DNA of 64,000 nt from Amycolatopsis aidingensis (GTDB lineage: Bacteria > Actinomycetota > Actinomycetes > Mycobacteriales > Pseudonocardiaceae), in NCBI RefSeq assembly GCF_018885265.1, contig NZ_CP076538.1:4376001-4440000 (forward strand), read 5' to 3'. Position numbers and translations under genes: made by a program. The notes below the pieces were generated by a model, which had not been told where the DNA came from, made no database searches, and saw nothing but the letters and a program-made list of their open reading frames with translations. The first letter of the stretch is position 1, and each line of letters opens with the position of its first letter. Below are positions 27,627 through 37,781 of this stretch, one piece after another.

Positions 27627-27642
27627 GCCGCGCTGCGGCTCA
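27624..27642. terminator. Stop-to-stop hairpin, perfect 8-bp stem
   Basis: TGAGCCGC (27624-27631), loop GCT, GCGGCTCA (27635-27642). The outer ends are the TGA of ltp3 and the TGA of the converging transglutaminase-like gene. It is a likely bidirectional terminator. Confidence 0.6.
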
Positions 27643-28461
27643 TGCGAGCGCGACCAGCTCGGTGCTCTCCTCGATGGTGCCCCGCGGTTCGGCGGTGGCG
27701 TTCACCCTGGTGGTACGCAGGTCGATCTCGCTGCCCAGGGTGGTCAGGAAGGCCGTGTCCGCCGCGTCCCGGCCGGTGGCGATCCGCACCATACTCGACC
27801 GGGGCGCGAGGCGGCTGGCGTCGAAAAGGTACCAACGGCCGTCGATCGCCGCCTCGAACACGGCGTGGAAGTCCATCGGGGACAGTCCAGGCGCGTACAC
27901 CGAAACGAACCGGGCCGGGATGTCCAGCCCACGGCAGTAGGTGACGCACAGGTGGGCGAAGTCCCGGCAGACGCCCTCGCCGGCCAGCAGCGTCTCCAGC
28001 GCGCCGTCGGTCGGCCTGCTGGAGCCGGAAACGTACACCAGCCGCCTGCCGACGTACCGCACGATCGCGCGCACCTTGCTCAGCGGATCCGGCAGGCTCC
28101 CGAAGTCGGTGAGCGCGATGCCGATCATCCGGTCGGAGGGGCAGTACCGGCTCGGCCGGGTGTAGGTGATCAGGTCAGCCTCGGTCACCGGGCCCGGCTC
28201 GGCGGGCCCGCCCTGCCGCTGCGCCCGGTAGGAGATGGTGACCTCGCCCGCTGGCAGGTCGAGCACGTGGATCCTGGTGCCGTGCGGCAGCCCGGTCGGC
28301 GGCACGGCCGGGATCGGGCCGGACGGCCCCTCGATCTCGAGCCGCTCCGTGCCGACCCCGGCGGACTCCGCTGCCGCGACCGACAAGGCGAGTCTGCCCG
28401 GCTTGGTGACCCGCAGGGACAGCTCGGCTTCGAGGGTGCTTCGTCCGGTCGCGACAGTCAT
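27640..28461 (-). CDS. Transglutaminase-like cysteine peptidase-fold protein
   Basis: A 273-aa cytoplasmic protein. An N-terminal beta-rich half is followed by the transglutaminase core with a complete Cys-His-Asp triad: C165 in GEGVCRDFAHL, H199 in MDFHAVFEA and D214 in YLFDASRLAP. Such proteins in actinobacteria are thought to act as peptidases or amidases; the substrate is unknown. Starts at 28470 and 28473 are also possible. It lies between ltp3 (convergent) and cyp125 (same strand, 46-bp gap), so read-through from cyp125 is possible, but the family has no known steroid role. Confidence 0.8.
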   Translation of the reverse strand: MTVATGRSTLEAELSLRVTKPGRLALSVAAAESAGVGTERLEIEGPSGPIPAVPPTGLPHGTRIHVLDLPAGEVTISYRAQRQGGPAEPGPVTEADLITYTRPSRYCPSDRMIGIALTDFGSLPDPLSKVRAIVRYVGRRLVYVSGSSRPTDGALETLLAGEGVCRDFAHLCVTYCRGLDIPARFVSVYAPGLSPMDFHAVFEAAIDGRWYLFDASRLAPRSSMVRIATGRDAADTAFLTTLGSEIDLRTTRVNATAEPRGTIEESTELVALA

Positions 28462-28507
28462 GCCGGCCATCATCCCTGACCGGTAGGCGCGCCGGGTAGC
28501 GGGCGGG

Positions 28508-29734
28508 TTACCCGTAAGCGACCTGGTAGTGCTTGATGCCGTTCAGCCAGCCGGAGCGCAGCCGGTCCGGCGCGGAGACCTCCCGGATGCCCGGCATGCT
28601 GTCGGCGATCGCGTTGAAGATCAGGTCGATCTCCAGCCGCGCCAGGTTCGCCCCGATGCAGTAGTGCGATCCGGTCCCGCCGAAGCCCACATGCGGGTTG
28701 GGGTCGCGCAGGATGTCGAACTTCATCGGCTCCTCGAACACCTCGGGGTCGAAGTTGGCCGAGCTGTAGAACATGCCGACCCGGTCCCCCTTGGCGATGT
28801 GCTGCCCGCCGAGCACCGTGTCCGCGGTCGCGGTGCGCTGGAAGGCCACCACTGGGGTCGCCCAGCGCACGATCTCGTCCGGCGCGGTCTTCGGCCGCTG
28901 CTGCTTGTACAGCTCCCACTGCTCCGGATGATCCAGGAACGCCTTCATGCCATGGGTGATCGCGTTGCGGGTGGTCTCGTTGCCCGCCACGGCGAGCAGG
29001 ATGACGAAGAAACCGAACTCGTCCGAGGACAGTGACTCACCGTCGATATCGGCCTGTACCAGCTTGGTGACGATGTCGTCCATCGGGCAGGCGCGCCGCT
29101 GCTCGGCCATGTTCCACGCGTAGCCGACCAGTTCGGCGGAGGCGGCGATGGGTTCCACATCGTATTCGGGGTCGTCGTAGCCGATCATCTGGTTGGACCA
29201 GTCGAAGATCTTGCCCCGGTCCTCCTGCGGGATCCCGAGCAGTTCGGCGATCGCCTGCAGCGGCAGCTCGCAGGCGACGTCCGCGACGAAGTCCCCGCTG
29301 CCCTTGGCCTTGGCCTGCTCGACGATCTGCCCGGCCCGCTCCCGCAGCGCATCCTCCAGCCTGCCGATCGCCCGCGGGGTGAAGCCCTTGGAGACGATCC
29401 GGCGCAGCTTGGTGTGCTGCGGGGCGTCCATGTTCAGCAGCACCAGCCGGTTGGCGTCCAGGCCCTCCTCGGTCATGGTCTCGTCGAACCGGATGATCGC
29501 CGTCTTCTCCCGTGAGGAGAACAGCTCGCTGTCCTTGGACACCTCCTTGACGTCCTCGAGCCGGGTGACCACCCAGTATCCGTCGTCCCCGAAGCCGGCC
29601 TTGTTGTGCGGCTGCGGATTCCACCACACCGGCGCGGTCCGGCGCAGCTCGGCGAACTCCGCCAGTGGCAGGCGGGTGGCGTACAGGTCGGGATCGGTGA
29701 AATCGAAACCCGCTGGGATCAGCGACGAGCCCAT
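28508..29734 (-). CDS. cyp125: Cytochrome P450 CYP125, steroid C26/C27 oxygenase
   Basis: This 408-aa P450 oxidises the terminal methyl of the cholesterol or cholestenone side chain to the alcohol and acid, the first step of side-chain breakdown. The I-helix AGNETT is at 250-255, the ExxR helix follows near 287, and the heme loop FGGTGSHYCIGANLA has Cys359 as ligand. IPAGFDFTDPDLYATRLPLAEF at the start and the TGSHYC signature are as in M. tuberculosis CYP125A1 (Rv3545c). GGAGGT 6 nt upstream fixes the ATG. It diverges from fadA5 across a 252-bp promoter with two KstR-type boxes, as in mycobacteria. No ferredoxin partner gene is adjacent. Confidence 0.92.
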   Translation of the reverse strand: MGSSLIPAGFDFTDPDLYATRLPLAEFAELRRTAPVWWNPQPHNKAGFGDDGYWVVTRLEDVKEVSKDSELFSSREKTAIIRFDETMTEEGLDANRLVLLNMDAPQHTKLRRIVSKGFTPRAIGRLEDALRERAGQIVEQAKAKGSGDFVADVACELPLQAIAELLGIPQEDRGKIFDWSNQMIGYDDPEYDVEPIAASAELVGYAWNMAEQRRACPMDDIVTKLVQADIDGESLSSDEFGFFVILLAVAGNETTRNAITHGMKAFLDHPEQWELYKQQRPKTAPDEIVRWATPVVAFQRTATADTVLGGQHIAKGDRVGMFYSSANFDPEVFEEPMKFDILRDPNPHVGFGGTGSHYCIGANLARLEIDLIFNAIADSMPGIREVSAPDRLRSGWLNGIKHYQVAYG

Positions 29735-29776
29735 CGGCTACCTCCGGTGGTCGGCTCCAGACACCCAAAGAGGACA

Positions 29777-29790
29777 TGAAACACGTTCTA
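29777..29790. promoter_or_regulatory. KstR operator of cyp125 (perfect match)
   Basis: TGAAACACGTTCTA satisfies all fixed positions of TnnAACnnGTTnnA. It lies 42 bp upstream of the cyp125 start. Confidence 0.8.
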
Positions 29791-29917
29791 ACCACCGATT
29801 GAAGCATACACCGTTAACCTTGGGAAGAGTTTAGTGAACACCGTTTACTCAAGCAATCAGGATCTTGAAACTACAGGTAGAGCACCGATCGCCGGAGAGT
29901 GACCACTCGGCGGTTGA

Positions 29918-31150
<1,233 letters not shown>

Positions 31151-31157
31151 CCCGGTG

Positions 31158-31655
31158 TCAGCGGAGCACGATGCGGACCGCGGGACCGTTCTTCACCCGC
31201 TCGTAGCGCACCCTCGGCTTGCCGGGCCGCCAGGATTCGATGATCAGCACGTCGTTACGCACCGCGGTCAGCGCCACCTGGTTCAGCCGCAGCAGGAACA
31301 GGTCGAAGGAGCCCGCGGGCGACTCGTCCCCCACCAGCGCCTCGAACTCCGCCGGATCGGTGACCTCGGCCGCCACCCCGGACAGCTTCGCGTCCCCCTC
31401 CTCCATCGAGGCGTCACCCGGATTGGTGTGCAGCGCGTAGCGCGGGTCGCGGCGCAGGTCCCGCGCCTTCGCCGCGCCCAGCATCATCCCGACGGTCAGG
31501 TCCCGGCCACGGAACTCGACCTCGGTGCCGCTGAGCCGCGGTGAGCCGTCCCGGCGCATGGTGGCCAGCACGTGGTGGTTGTAGTCCTCCAGCCGCGCCT
31601 GGACCGCGGCGGCCAGCATGGGCGCTTCCGTTTCGAACTGCTGCCAAGTCGTCAT
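31158..31655 (-). CDS. PNPOx-like (FMN/F420-binding split-barrel) protein
   Basis: A 165-aa split-barrel protein: HHVLATMRRDGSPRLSGTEVEFRGRDLTVGMMLGAAKARDL is the typical first half, and the end FDLFLLRLNQVALTAV is conserved in pyridoxamine-phosphate-oxidase-like actinobacterial proteins. It probably binds FMN, F420 or heme; no catalytic role can be assigned. It follows fadA5 convergently with 7 bp between. In M. tuberculosis this position holds the F420-dependent nitroreductase ddn, which also has a split-barrel fold but differs in sequence. Confidence 0.78.
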   Translation of the reverse strand: MTTWQQFETEAPMLAAAVQARLEDYNHHVLATMRRDGSPRLSGTEVEFRGRDLTVGMMLGAAKARDLRRDPRYALHTNPGDASMEEGDAKLSGVAAEVTDPAEFEALVGDESPAGSFDLFLLRLNQVALTAVRNDVLIIESWRPGKPRVRYERVKNGPAVRIVLR

Positions 31656-31698
31656 ACAAGCAGTATCGCCCCGGGCACCGACAGTATCGCGACGGCCC

Positions 31699-32604
31699 TC
31701 AGCTACCGTAGACCGGCTCCGGCTCCGCAGCCTCGGCGAGCAGCCCGGCCACCACCGGCCCGAGCTCGGCCGGCTCCCAGCGGGCACCCTTGTCCGCGGC
31801 GGGCCCGTGCCGCCAGGCCTGAGCCAGCGACACCCTCCCACCGTCCACTTCGAACACCCGGCCGGTGACCTCCGCGGACTCGGCGCTGCCCAGCCAGACC
31901 ACCAGCGGGGAGACGTTCTCCGGTGCCATCGCGTCGAACCCGTCCTCCGGCGCGGCCATGTCCTCCGCGAAGGCCCGCTCGGTCATCCGGGTCCGCGCCG
32001 CCGGGGCGATCGCGTTCACCGTGACCCCATAGCGCGCGAACTCGGCCGCCGCCACCACGGTCAGCCCGGCGATCCCGGCCTTGGCCGCCGAGTAGTTGCC
32101 CTGCCCGATGCTGCCAAGCAGGCCGGCGCCGGAGCTGGTGTTGATCACCCTGGCAACCGGGGTGCGCCCGGCCTTGGCCTCGGCGCGCCAGTACTGCGCG
32201 GCATGCCGCATCGGCGCGAAATGCCCCTTGAGGTGGACCCTGATCACCGCGTCCCACTCGTCCTCGCCGAGGTTCACCAGCATCCGGTCGCGCAGGAAGC
32301 CCGCGTTGTTCACCAGCACGTCCAGCCCGCCGAACTCCTCGAGCGCGGTGTGCACCAGGTTCGCCGCCCCGGCCCAGTCGGCCACGTCGTCGGCATTGGC
32401 CACCGCAGTGCCGCCCTCGGCCCTGATCTCGGCCACCACCTGCTGCGCGGGGCCGCCGGATGCGCCCTCCCCCGCCAGACCGGTACCGATGTCGTTGACC
32501 ACCACCCGCGCGCCCTCCCTGGCGAAGGCGAGAGCATGGGCGCGGCCGATCCCGCGGCCCGCACCGGTGACGATCACGACCCGGTCGGCAACCATTCCGT
32601 TCAC
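31699..32604 (-). CDS. Short-chain dehydrogenase/reductase, Rv3548c-like
   Basis: A 301-aa SDR. Cofactor loop TGAGRGIGRAHALAFAREGA, the NNAG motif (VLVNNAGFLRD), catalytic Ser in INTSSGAGLLG and YSAAK Tyr/Lys are all present. The GTG at 32604 overlaps the stop of the preceding SDR gene by 4 bp (GTGA) with GGGGAG upstream. Position and the VVVNDIGTGLAGEGASGG segment resemble Rv3548c, thought to act in steroid side-chain or ring beta-oxidation as a hydroxyacyl-CoA dehydrogenase. The exact substrate is unknown. Confidence 0.83.
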   Translation of the reverse strand: MNGMVADRVVIVTGAGRGIGRAHALAFAREGARVVVNDIGTGLAGEGASGGPAQQVVAEIRAEGGTAVANADDVADWAGAANLVHTALEEFGGLDVLVNNAGFLRDRMLVNLGEDEWDAVIRVHLKGHFAPMRHAAQYWRAEAKAGRTPVARVINTSSGAGLLGSIGQGNYSAAKAGIAGLTVVAAAEFARYGVTVNAIAPAARTRMTERAFAEDMAAPEDGFDAMAPENVSPLVVWLGSAESAEVTGRVFEVDGGRVSLAQAWRHGPAADKGARWEPAELGPVVAGLLAEAAEPEPVYGS

Positions 32605-33392
32605 GATTTCTCCCCGGATGACTCGGCCGTACTGGCGGAAAGGAAGGCGGGGACCTCGCCCCCGCCGTGCACCGCCAGCGCGGCCCCACTCACATAGGAC
32701 GCCAGCGGCGAGGAGAGGAACACGGCACAGGCGCCCACCTCCTCCGGTTCGGCCAGCCGCCGCAACGGGACCACCGAACCGACCGCGGCCACCCCGGCCT
32801 CGTCGCCGTAGTGCAGATGCGCCTGCTCGGTGCGCACCATTCCGACGTCGAGCGCGTTCACCCGCACCTTCGGGGCCCACTCCACGGCGAGGCTGGCGGT
32901 CAGGTTGTCCAGCCCGGCCTTGGCCGCGCCGTAGGAGGCGGTGCCCGGCGAGGCCCGGCAGCCGCTTACGCTGCTCACGTTCACGATCGCGCCGCCGGAT
33001 TCCTGTTGCTGCATCACGGAGTTCGCCCGCTGCGCCACGGTGAGCGGGGCGAGCAGGTTGAGCGCGACCACCTTCTGGTGAAACCGGGGCGAGGCCGTGG
33101 CCGCGTCCGCGAACGGTGCGCCGCCCGCGTTGTTCACCAGCACGTCCAGCCTGCCGTGCCGGTCCGCGAGCTGCCCGACCAACATGTCGACCTGCTCGGG
33201 CTCCCGTACGTCGCAGGGCAGGAACTCGGCCTCCGCGCCGTCCACGGCCACCGGCTCCGTGGGCGGGTTCCGCGCGCAGACCACCACCCGTGCCCCGGCG
33301 CGCAGAAAGGACCTGGCGATTCCGGCACCCACGCCGCGCACGCCGCCGGTCACCAGCACGACCGCGCCGTCCAGCCGCAGTTCCAGTGTCAC
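32601..33392 (-). CDS. Short-chain dehydrogenase/reductase, Rv3549c-like
   Basis: A 263-aa SDR with GTG start (GGAGG just upstream). It has TGGVRGVGAGIARSFLRAGA, VLVNNAGGAPF, catalytic Ser in VNVSSVSG and YGAAK. It is first gene of a two-gene operon with the following SDR and divergent from echA20 across a KstR2-type box, the same order as Rv3549c<>echA20 in M. tuberculosis. It probably oxidises a hydroxyacyl-CoA in C/D-ring catabolism. Confidence 0.83.
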   Translation of the reverse strand: MTLELRLDGAVVLVTGGVRGVGAGIARSFLRAGARVVVCARNPPTEPVAVDGAEAEFLPCDVREPEQVDMLVGQLADRHGRLDVLVNNAGGAPFADAATASPRFHQKVVALNLLAPLTVAQRANSVMQQQESGGAIVNVSSVSGCRASPGTASYGAAKAGLDNLTASLAVEWAPKVRVNALDVGMVRTEQAHLHYGDEAGVAAVGSVVPLRRLAEPEEVGACAVFLSSPLASYVSGAALAVHGGGEVPAFLSASTAESSGEKS

Positions 33393-33443
33393 CGGCGAAC
33401 CTCCAACCGCTGGCCTGTACCCGGACACCCTGCTAACGTACCA

Positions 33444-33457
33444 AGCAAGTGCTAGGT
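33444..33457. promoter_or_regulatory. KstR2 operator, SDR/echA20 promoter
   Basis: AGCAAGTGCTAGGT matches AnCAAGnnCTTGnT at all but one fixed base (A for T). It lies 18 bp before the echA20 ATG in the 82-bp divergent promoter. Confidence 0.72.
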
Positions 33458-33474
33458 TTGGAAGTTGAGGCGAG

Positions 33475-34233
33475 ATGCCGACACCGATCACCACCGACCA
33501 GGTCGAGCCCGGAATCACCACCGTCACCGTGAACGCGCCACCGGTGAACGCACTCACCGTGCGCGGCTGGTTCGACCTCGCCGATGCCGTCACCGCCGCG
33601 GGCCGCGACCCCCGTTGCCACGTCGTGCTGCTGCGCGCCGAGGGGCGCGGGTTCAACGCGGGCGTCGATCTCAAGGAGATCCAGCGTGACGACGGGTTCC
33701 ACGCGCTGATCGGCGCGAACCAGGGCTGCGCCGCCGCCTTCTCCGCGGTCTACGAGTGCGCCGTGCCCGTGATCGCCGCGGTGCACGGATTCTGCCTCGG
33801 CGGCGGGATCGGGCTCGTCGGCAACGCCGATGTGGTGGTCGCCGCGGAGGACGCCAGTTTCGGACTGCCCGAAGTGGACCGTGGCGCGCTCGGCGCGGCG
33901 ACCCATCTCGCCCGGCTGGTACCGCAGCACCTGATGCGGGCGTTGTACTACACGGCCAGCACCATCGACGCGCATCAGCTGCACCACCATGGCTCGGTGT
34001 ACTCGGTGGTGCCGCGGGCCGAGCTGGACCAGGCCGCGCTCGAGGTCGCCCGGCGGATCGCGGCCAAGGACACCGCGGTGATCCGGGCCGCGAAGCAGGC
34101 CATCAACGGGATCGACGTGCAGCCGGTGCATCGCAGCTACCGCTTCGAGCAGGGATTCACCTTCGAGCTCAACCTGGCCGGTGTCTCCGACGCGGCCCGG
34201 CAGGAGTTCCTTGACAACGGAGGGGGACGCTGA
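33475..34233 (+). CDS. echA20: Ring-opening crotonase EchA20
   Basis: A 252-aa crotonase-superfamily hydrolase. In the M. tuberculosis pathway, EchA20 (Rv3550) hydrolyses steroid ring D of the HIEC-CoA intermediate to give COCHEA-CoA. Landmarks are the oxyanion-hole segments RAEGRGFNAGVDLKEIQ and AAVHGFCLGGGIGLVGNADV, then FGLPEVDRGALGAATHLARL. It is first gene of the echA20-ipdA-ipdB-ipdC operon, with 1-bp and 4-bp gene overlaps and a KstR2-type box upstream. Confidence 0.9.
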   Translation: MPTPITTDQVEPGITTVTVNAPPVNALTVRGWFDLADAVTAAGRDPRCHVVLLRAEGRGFNAGVDLKEIQRDDGFHALIGANQGCAAAFSAVYECAVPVIAAVHGFCLGGGIGLVGNADVVVAAEDASFGLPEVDRGALGAATHLARLVPQHLMRALYYTASTIDAHQLHHHGSVYSVVPRAELDQAALEVARRIAAKDTAVIRAAKQAINGIDVQPVHRSYRFEQGFTFELNLAGVSDAARQEFLDNGGGR

Positions 34234-35096
34234 TGCCGGACAAGCGGATGACCGCGGACGAGGTGGTCGCCGAACTCGCCGACGGGATGACCATCGGGAT
34301 CGGCGGCTGGGGTTCGCGCCGCAAGCCGATGGCCCTGGTACGCGCCATCCTGCGCTCCTCGCTCACCGACCTGACCGTGGTGTCCTACGGTGGGCCCGAT
34401 GTCGGCCTGCTGGCCTCGGCGGGCCGGATCCGCAGGCTGGTCTTCGGGTTCGTCACCCTGGACTCGATCCCCTTCGACCCGTGGTTCAACCGGGTCCGCG
34501 AGGCAGGCGAGATCGAGGTGACCGAGTACGACGAGGGAGTGTTCGGCACCGGGCTTTCGGCCGCCGCGCAACGGCTGCCGTTCCTGCCCAGCCGGGCGGG
34601 TCTCGGCTCGGATGTGCCGAGGCTGAACCCGCAGTTGCGCACGGTGCGCTCCCCCTACGCCGATGGCGAGGAACTGCTCGCGGTTCCCGCGCTGCGGCTG
34701 GATGCCGCGCTACTGCACCTCAACCGCGGGGACGCGCGCGGCAATGTGCAGTACCTCGGGCCGGACCCGTACTTCGACGACCTGTTCGCGCTCGCCGCCC
34801 GGCGTTGCTACGTCTCGGTGGAACGGATCATCGAGACACCCGAGCTGACCGCATCGGCCCCGGTGCAGAGCCTGCTACTGAACCGTGGCTCGGTGCACGG
34901 GGTGGTGGAATCCCCGCGCGGGGCGCATTTCACCACCGCCGTCCCGGACTACGGCCGGGACGAGGCATTCCAGCGGCACTACGTCGCGTCCGCGAAGGAC
35001 CCCGATGCCTGGCCGCGGTTCGTCGACCGGTTCCTCTCCTGTGACGAGGCGAGGTACCAGGCCGAGGTCGCCAGGTTCGCCGAGGAGGCAGCGTGA
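34233..35096 (+). CDS. ipdA: COCHEA-CoA hydrolase subunit IpdA
   Basis: A 287-aa class I CoA-transferase-fold subunit. With IpdB it hydrolyses the last steroid ring (ring C) in COCHEA-CoA rather than transferring CoA. MTADEVVAELADGMTIGIGGWGSRRKPMALVRAIL is the typical start. The acidic segment VTEYDEGVFGTGLSAA (about residues 96-111) is where the catalytic Glu of M. tuberculosis IpdA lies; I cannot fix the exact residue without alignment. The ATG shares one base with the echA20 stop. Length is near Rv3551 (292 aa). Confidence 0.9.
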   Translation: MPDKRMTADEVVAELADGMTIGIGGWGSRRKPMALVRAILRSSLTDLTVVSYGGPDVGLLASAGRIRRLVFGFVTLDSIPFDPWFNRVREAGEIEVTEYDEGVFGTGLSAAAQRLPFLPSRAGLGSDVPRLNPQLRTVRSPYADGEELLAVPALRLDAALLHLNRGDARGNVQYLGPDPYFDDLFALAARRCYVSVERIIETPELTASAPVQSLLLNRGSVHGVVESPRGAHFTTAVPDYGRDEAFQRHYVASAKDPDAWPRFVDRFLSCDEARYQAEVARFAEEAA

Positions 35097-35836
35097 ACGC
35101 ACCGACCCGCGCCGAGGTCGCCGCGGTGGCCTGCGCCGAGTTGTTCCGCGGCGATGGCGAGATCGTGGCCAGCCCGATGGGGCTGCTGCCCGCACTCGGG
35201 GCCAAACTGGCCCGGCTGACCTTCGAACCGGACCTGCTGCTGTCCGATGGCGAGGCGTTGCTGCTCGCAGGGACCCCGGGCGTGGACGATCCGGTGGTCG
35301 AGGGGTGGCAGCCGTTCCGCAGGATGCTGGACACCGTGGTTCCGCACGGAAAACGGCATGTGGTGATGGGCGCCAACCAGATCGACCGGTACGGCAACCA
35401 GAACATCTCCGCCATCGGCGAGCACGCCAGGCCGAAACGGCAACTGCTGGGGGTGCGGGGCGCGCCGGGCAACACGGTCAACCACCGCACCAGCTACTGG
35501 GTTCCCCGGCATGGCACCCGGGTGTTCACCGAGCGGGTGGACGTGGTGTCCGGGGTCGGCTACGACCGGGCGCGGGAAGCCGGGGTGCTGCGCTACCACG
35601 ATGTGCACCGGGTGGTGACCAACCTCGGCGTGCTGGACTTCGGCGGTCCAGGGCATCGGATGCGGCTGGTCTCGGTGCATCCGGGAGTCACCGTGGCCGA
35701 GGTGGAGTCGAACACCGGCTTCGAGCTGGACACCACCGACGTCGGCGAGAGCAGATCGCCGACCGCCGAGGAGCTGCGCCTGCTGCGCGAGGTGCTCGAT
35801 CCGGGTTCGCTGCGGGACAAGGAGGTCCCGTCGTGA
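35093..35836 (+). CDS. ipdB: COCHEA-CoA hydrolase subunit IpdB
   Basis: This 247-aa beta subunit pairs with IpdA. GTG at 35093 overlaps the ipdA stop (GTGA), favouring equimolar synthesis. Conserved segments are ADG-like GDGEIVASPMGLLPALGAKLA, MGANQIDRYGNQNISAIG, GAPGNTVNHRTSYWVPRHG and GVLDFGGPGHRMRLVSVHPGV. In true transferases this subunit carries the catalytic Glu in an ExG motif; here the corresponding region reads LLSDGEALLLAG, consistent with a hydrolase. Length matches Rv3552 (250 aa). Confidence 0.9.
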   Translation: MNAPTRAEVAAVACAELFRGDGEIVASPMGLLPALGAKLARLTFEPDLLLSDGEALLLAGTPGVDDPVVEGWQPFRRMLDTVVPHGKRHVVMGANQIDRYGNQNISAIGEHARPKRQLLGVRGAPGNTVNHRTSYWVPRHGTRVFTERVDVVSGVGYDRAREAGVLRYHDVHRVVTNLGVLDFGGPGHRMRLVSVHPGVTVAEVESNTGFELDTTDVGESRSPTAEELRLLREVLDPGSLRDKEVPS

Positions 35837-36888
35837 GTACGCTGCCGACCCGGCTGACCGAGCTGACCGGGGTCCGGCATCCCGTGGTGCAGACCGGCAT
35901 GGGCTGGGTCGCCGGGCCGCGGCTGGTCTCGGCCACCGCGGAGGCGGGCGGGCTCGGCATCCTGGCTTCGGCCACCATTTCCTACCAGGAGCTGGCCACG
36001 GCGATCGCCGAGACCCGCGGCCGTACCGCGCAGCCGTTCGGCGTGAACCTGCGCGCGGACGCCGAGGACGCGCCGCGCCGGGTCGACCTGCTGATCAGGG
36101 AGAACGTGCGGGTCGCCTCCTTCGCCCTCGCACCCCGCAGGGAGCTGATCGACCGGCTCAAGGAGGCCGGGATCGTGGTCATCCCCTCGGTCGGCGCGGC
36201 CCGGCACGCGGAGAAGGTCGCGGCGTGGGGCGCGGACGCGGTGCTGGTACAGGGTGGCGAGGGCGGCGGGCACACCGGCGGGGTGGCGACCACGCTGCTG
36301 CTGCCCTCGGTACTGGACGCGGTGGACATCCCGGTGATCGCAGCGGGCGGCTTCTTCGACGGCAGGGGCCTCGCCGCGGCGCTGGCCTACGGCGCGGCGG
36401 GTGTCGCGATGGGTACCCGGTTCCTGCTGACCAAGGAAAGTACCGTGCCCGAGGAGGTGAAACGGGCCTATCTGGACCGTGGGCTGGGTGACACGGTGGT
36501 CACCCGCAAGGTCGATGGCCTGCCACACCGGGTGCTGCGCACCGGGCTGGTGGACTCGCTCGAACGTGCCGGCCGGGTCGGCGGCCTGGCGCGTTCCGTG
36601 CGCAACGCGGCACGTTTCCGCAGGCTGACCGGCCTGTCCTGGCGTTCCATGCTGGCCGAGGGGCTGGCCATGAAACGCGGCACCGAGCGCAGCTGGGCAC
36701 AGGTGCTGATGGCCGCGAACACCCCGATGTTGCTGCGCGCCGGCCTGGTCGGCGGGGACACCTCCGCGGGGGTGCTCGCCTCCGGGCAGGTGGTCGGCCT
36801 GCTGGACGACCTGCCGAGCGTGTCGGAGCTGATCGAGACCATGGTGGACGACGCCGCCGGGATCATCCGCGCCCTCGGCGCCCGGTGA
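35833..36888 (+). CDS. ipdC: Flavin-dependent reductase IpdC
   Basis: A 351-aa NMO-like FMN enzyme acting in the HIP pathway on a hydroxylated indanone-CoA intermediate. Landmarks: HPVVQTGMGWVAGPRLVSATAEAGGLGILASATI, VLVQGGEGGGHTGGVATTLL, VIAAGGFFDGRGLAAALAYGA and GVAMGTRFLLTKEST. The GTG overlaps the ipdB stop by 4 bp. The gene ends 3 bp from the converging acetyltransferase gene. It matches Rv3553 (355 aa) in order and size. Confidence 0.9.
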   Translation: MSTLPTRLTELTGVRHPVVQTGMGWVAGPRLVSATAEAGGLGILASATISYQELATAIAETRGRTAQPFGVNLRADAEDAPRRVDLLIRENVRVASFALAPRRELIDRLKEAGIVVIPSVGAARHAEKVAAWGADAVLVQGGEGGGHTGGVATTLLLPSVLDAVDIPVIAAGGFFDGRGLAAALAYGAAGVAMGTRFLLTKESTVPEEVKRAYLDRGLGDTVVTRKVDGLPHRVLRTGLVDSLERAGRVGGLARSVRNAARFRRLTGLSWRSMLAEGLAMKRGTERSWAQVLMAANTPMLLRAGLVGGDTSAGVLASGQVVGLLDDLPSVSELIETMVDDAAGIIRALGAR

Positions 36889-36891
36889 GCC

Positions 36892-37449
36892 TCAGAGCTC
36901 GCGGACGACCCGGCAGGGGTTGCCCGCGGCGAACACCTTTGGTGGCAGATCCCTTGTCACCACGCTGCCCGCCCCGACCACGGTGTTCTCCCCCACGGTG
37001 ACCCCGGGGCAGACGATCACTCCGCCGCCGAACCAGACGTTGTCGCCGATCGTGATCGGCGCCGCGTTCTCCCAGCGCGCTCGCCGTGCCTCGTGATCCT
37101 CCATCGGATGCAACGCGGTGAGCAACTGGGCCCGTGGCCCGATGGACACGTCGTCGCCGATCGTGATCCGCGCGCAGTCCAGCAGGATCGCGTCATAGTT
37201 GAGGAAGCTGTTCGACCCGATCTCGATCAGGTAGCCGTAGTCGCACTGGAACCGCGGCATGATCCACGATCCCGTCCCGATCCGGCCCAGCAGCTTGCCC
37301 AGAATCCGCCCCCGCCGCTCCGACTCACCCGCCCCCGTCGCGTTGAACTCGTCCACCAGCCCCTGCGCCCGCCGCCGTTCGGCGACGAGTTCGGGGTCGC
37401 CGTCCTGGTACAGCTCGCCGCGCAACATGCGCTCCTTCTGCTCACCCAC
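36892..37449 (-). CDS. Maltose O-acetyltransferase-like (Maa/NodL/LacA) enzyme
   Basis: A 185-aa acetyl-CoA-dependent sugar O-acetyltransferase with left-handed beta-helix. The N-terminal Maa domain (ERMLRGELYQDGDPELVAERRRAQGLVDEFN) precedes hexapeptide coils; the catalytic His is in LLTALHPMEDHEARR. PITIGDNVWFGGGVIVCPGVTVGENTVVGAGSVVTRDLP is the standard end. It has no evident link to steroid genes and probably marks the edge of the block before the 13E12-type element. Confidence 0.85.
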   Translation of the reverse strand: MGEQKERMLRGELYQDGDPELVAERRRAQGLVDEFNATGAGESERRGRILGKLLGRIGTGSWIMPRFQCDYGYLIEIGSNSFLNYDAILLDCARITIGDDVSIGPRAQLLTALHPMEDHEARRARWENAAPITIGDNVWFGGGVIVCPGVTVGENTVVGAGSVVTRDLPPKVFAAGNPCRVVREL

Positions 37450-37470
37450 CCCGCCACCCTAGCCCGCATC

Positions 37471-37576
37471 GTGTTTGCCGCCCACGCGCGTGTGTTTGCC
37501 GTTCCCGCGCACGCGTTGGCCGTTCCCGCGCGTTGTGTTTGCCGGTCAGGTAACCGTGTTGGCCGGTGACGAGCCT
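37471..37576 (+). repeat. 21-bp tandem repeat, five units
   Basis: Five head-to-tail units start at 37471, 37492, 37513, 37535 and 37556 (21, 21, 22, 21, 21 bp), with consensus GTGTTTGCCGttCccGCGC. The array opens copy 1 of the 13E12-type element. Copy 2 has six units. Confidence 0.8.
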
Positions 37577-37781
37577 GTGGCTGGGTTTCAAGCACGCCTC
37601 CGGCGCGCCGCGGAGCACTGGCGCTCCACACATCACCACTAGCAGGGCTGGTTACTAGCGCCAGCACCCCACGGAACGAGCACCCCGGGCCCGACCCGAC
37701 AGGCATTCTGTGTCGAACACGCATTCGAGTGAATACCAGCGGGTACACATTCACGCGGGGAATTCTTGTCGGTCCCGTCGA

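Noticed and set aside
29833..29848. A further KstR box at GTGAACACCGTTTACT
   Set aside because: The half sites are 3 bp apart instead of 2, and flanking positions fail.
31158..31655. Identification as ddn because it follows fadA5
   Set aside because: The sequence lacks Ddn-type text; only the general split-barrel fold is shared.
37471..37576. CRISPR array
   Set aside because: Units are contiguous 21-22 bp repeats without unique spacers, and no cas genes are present.
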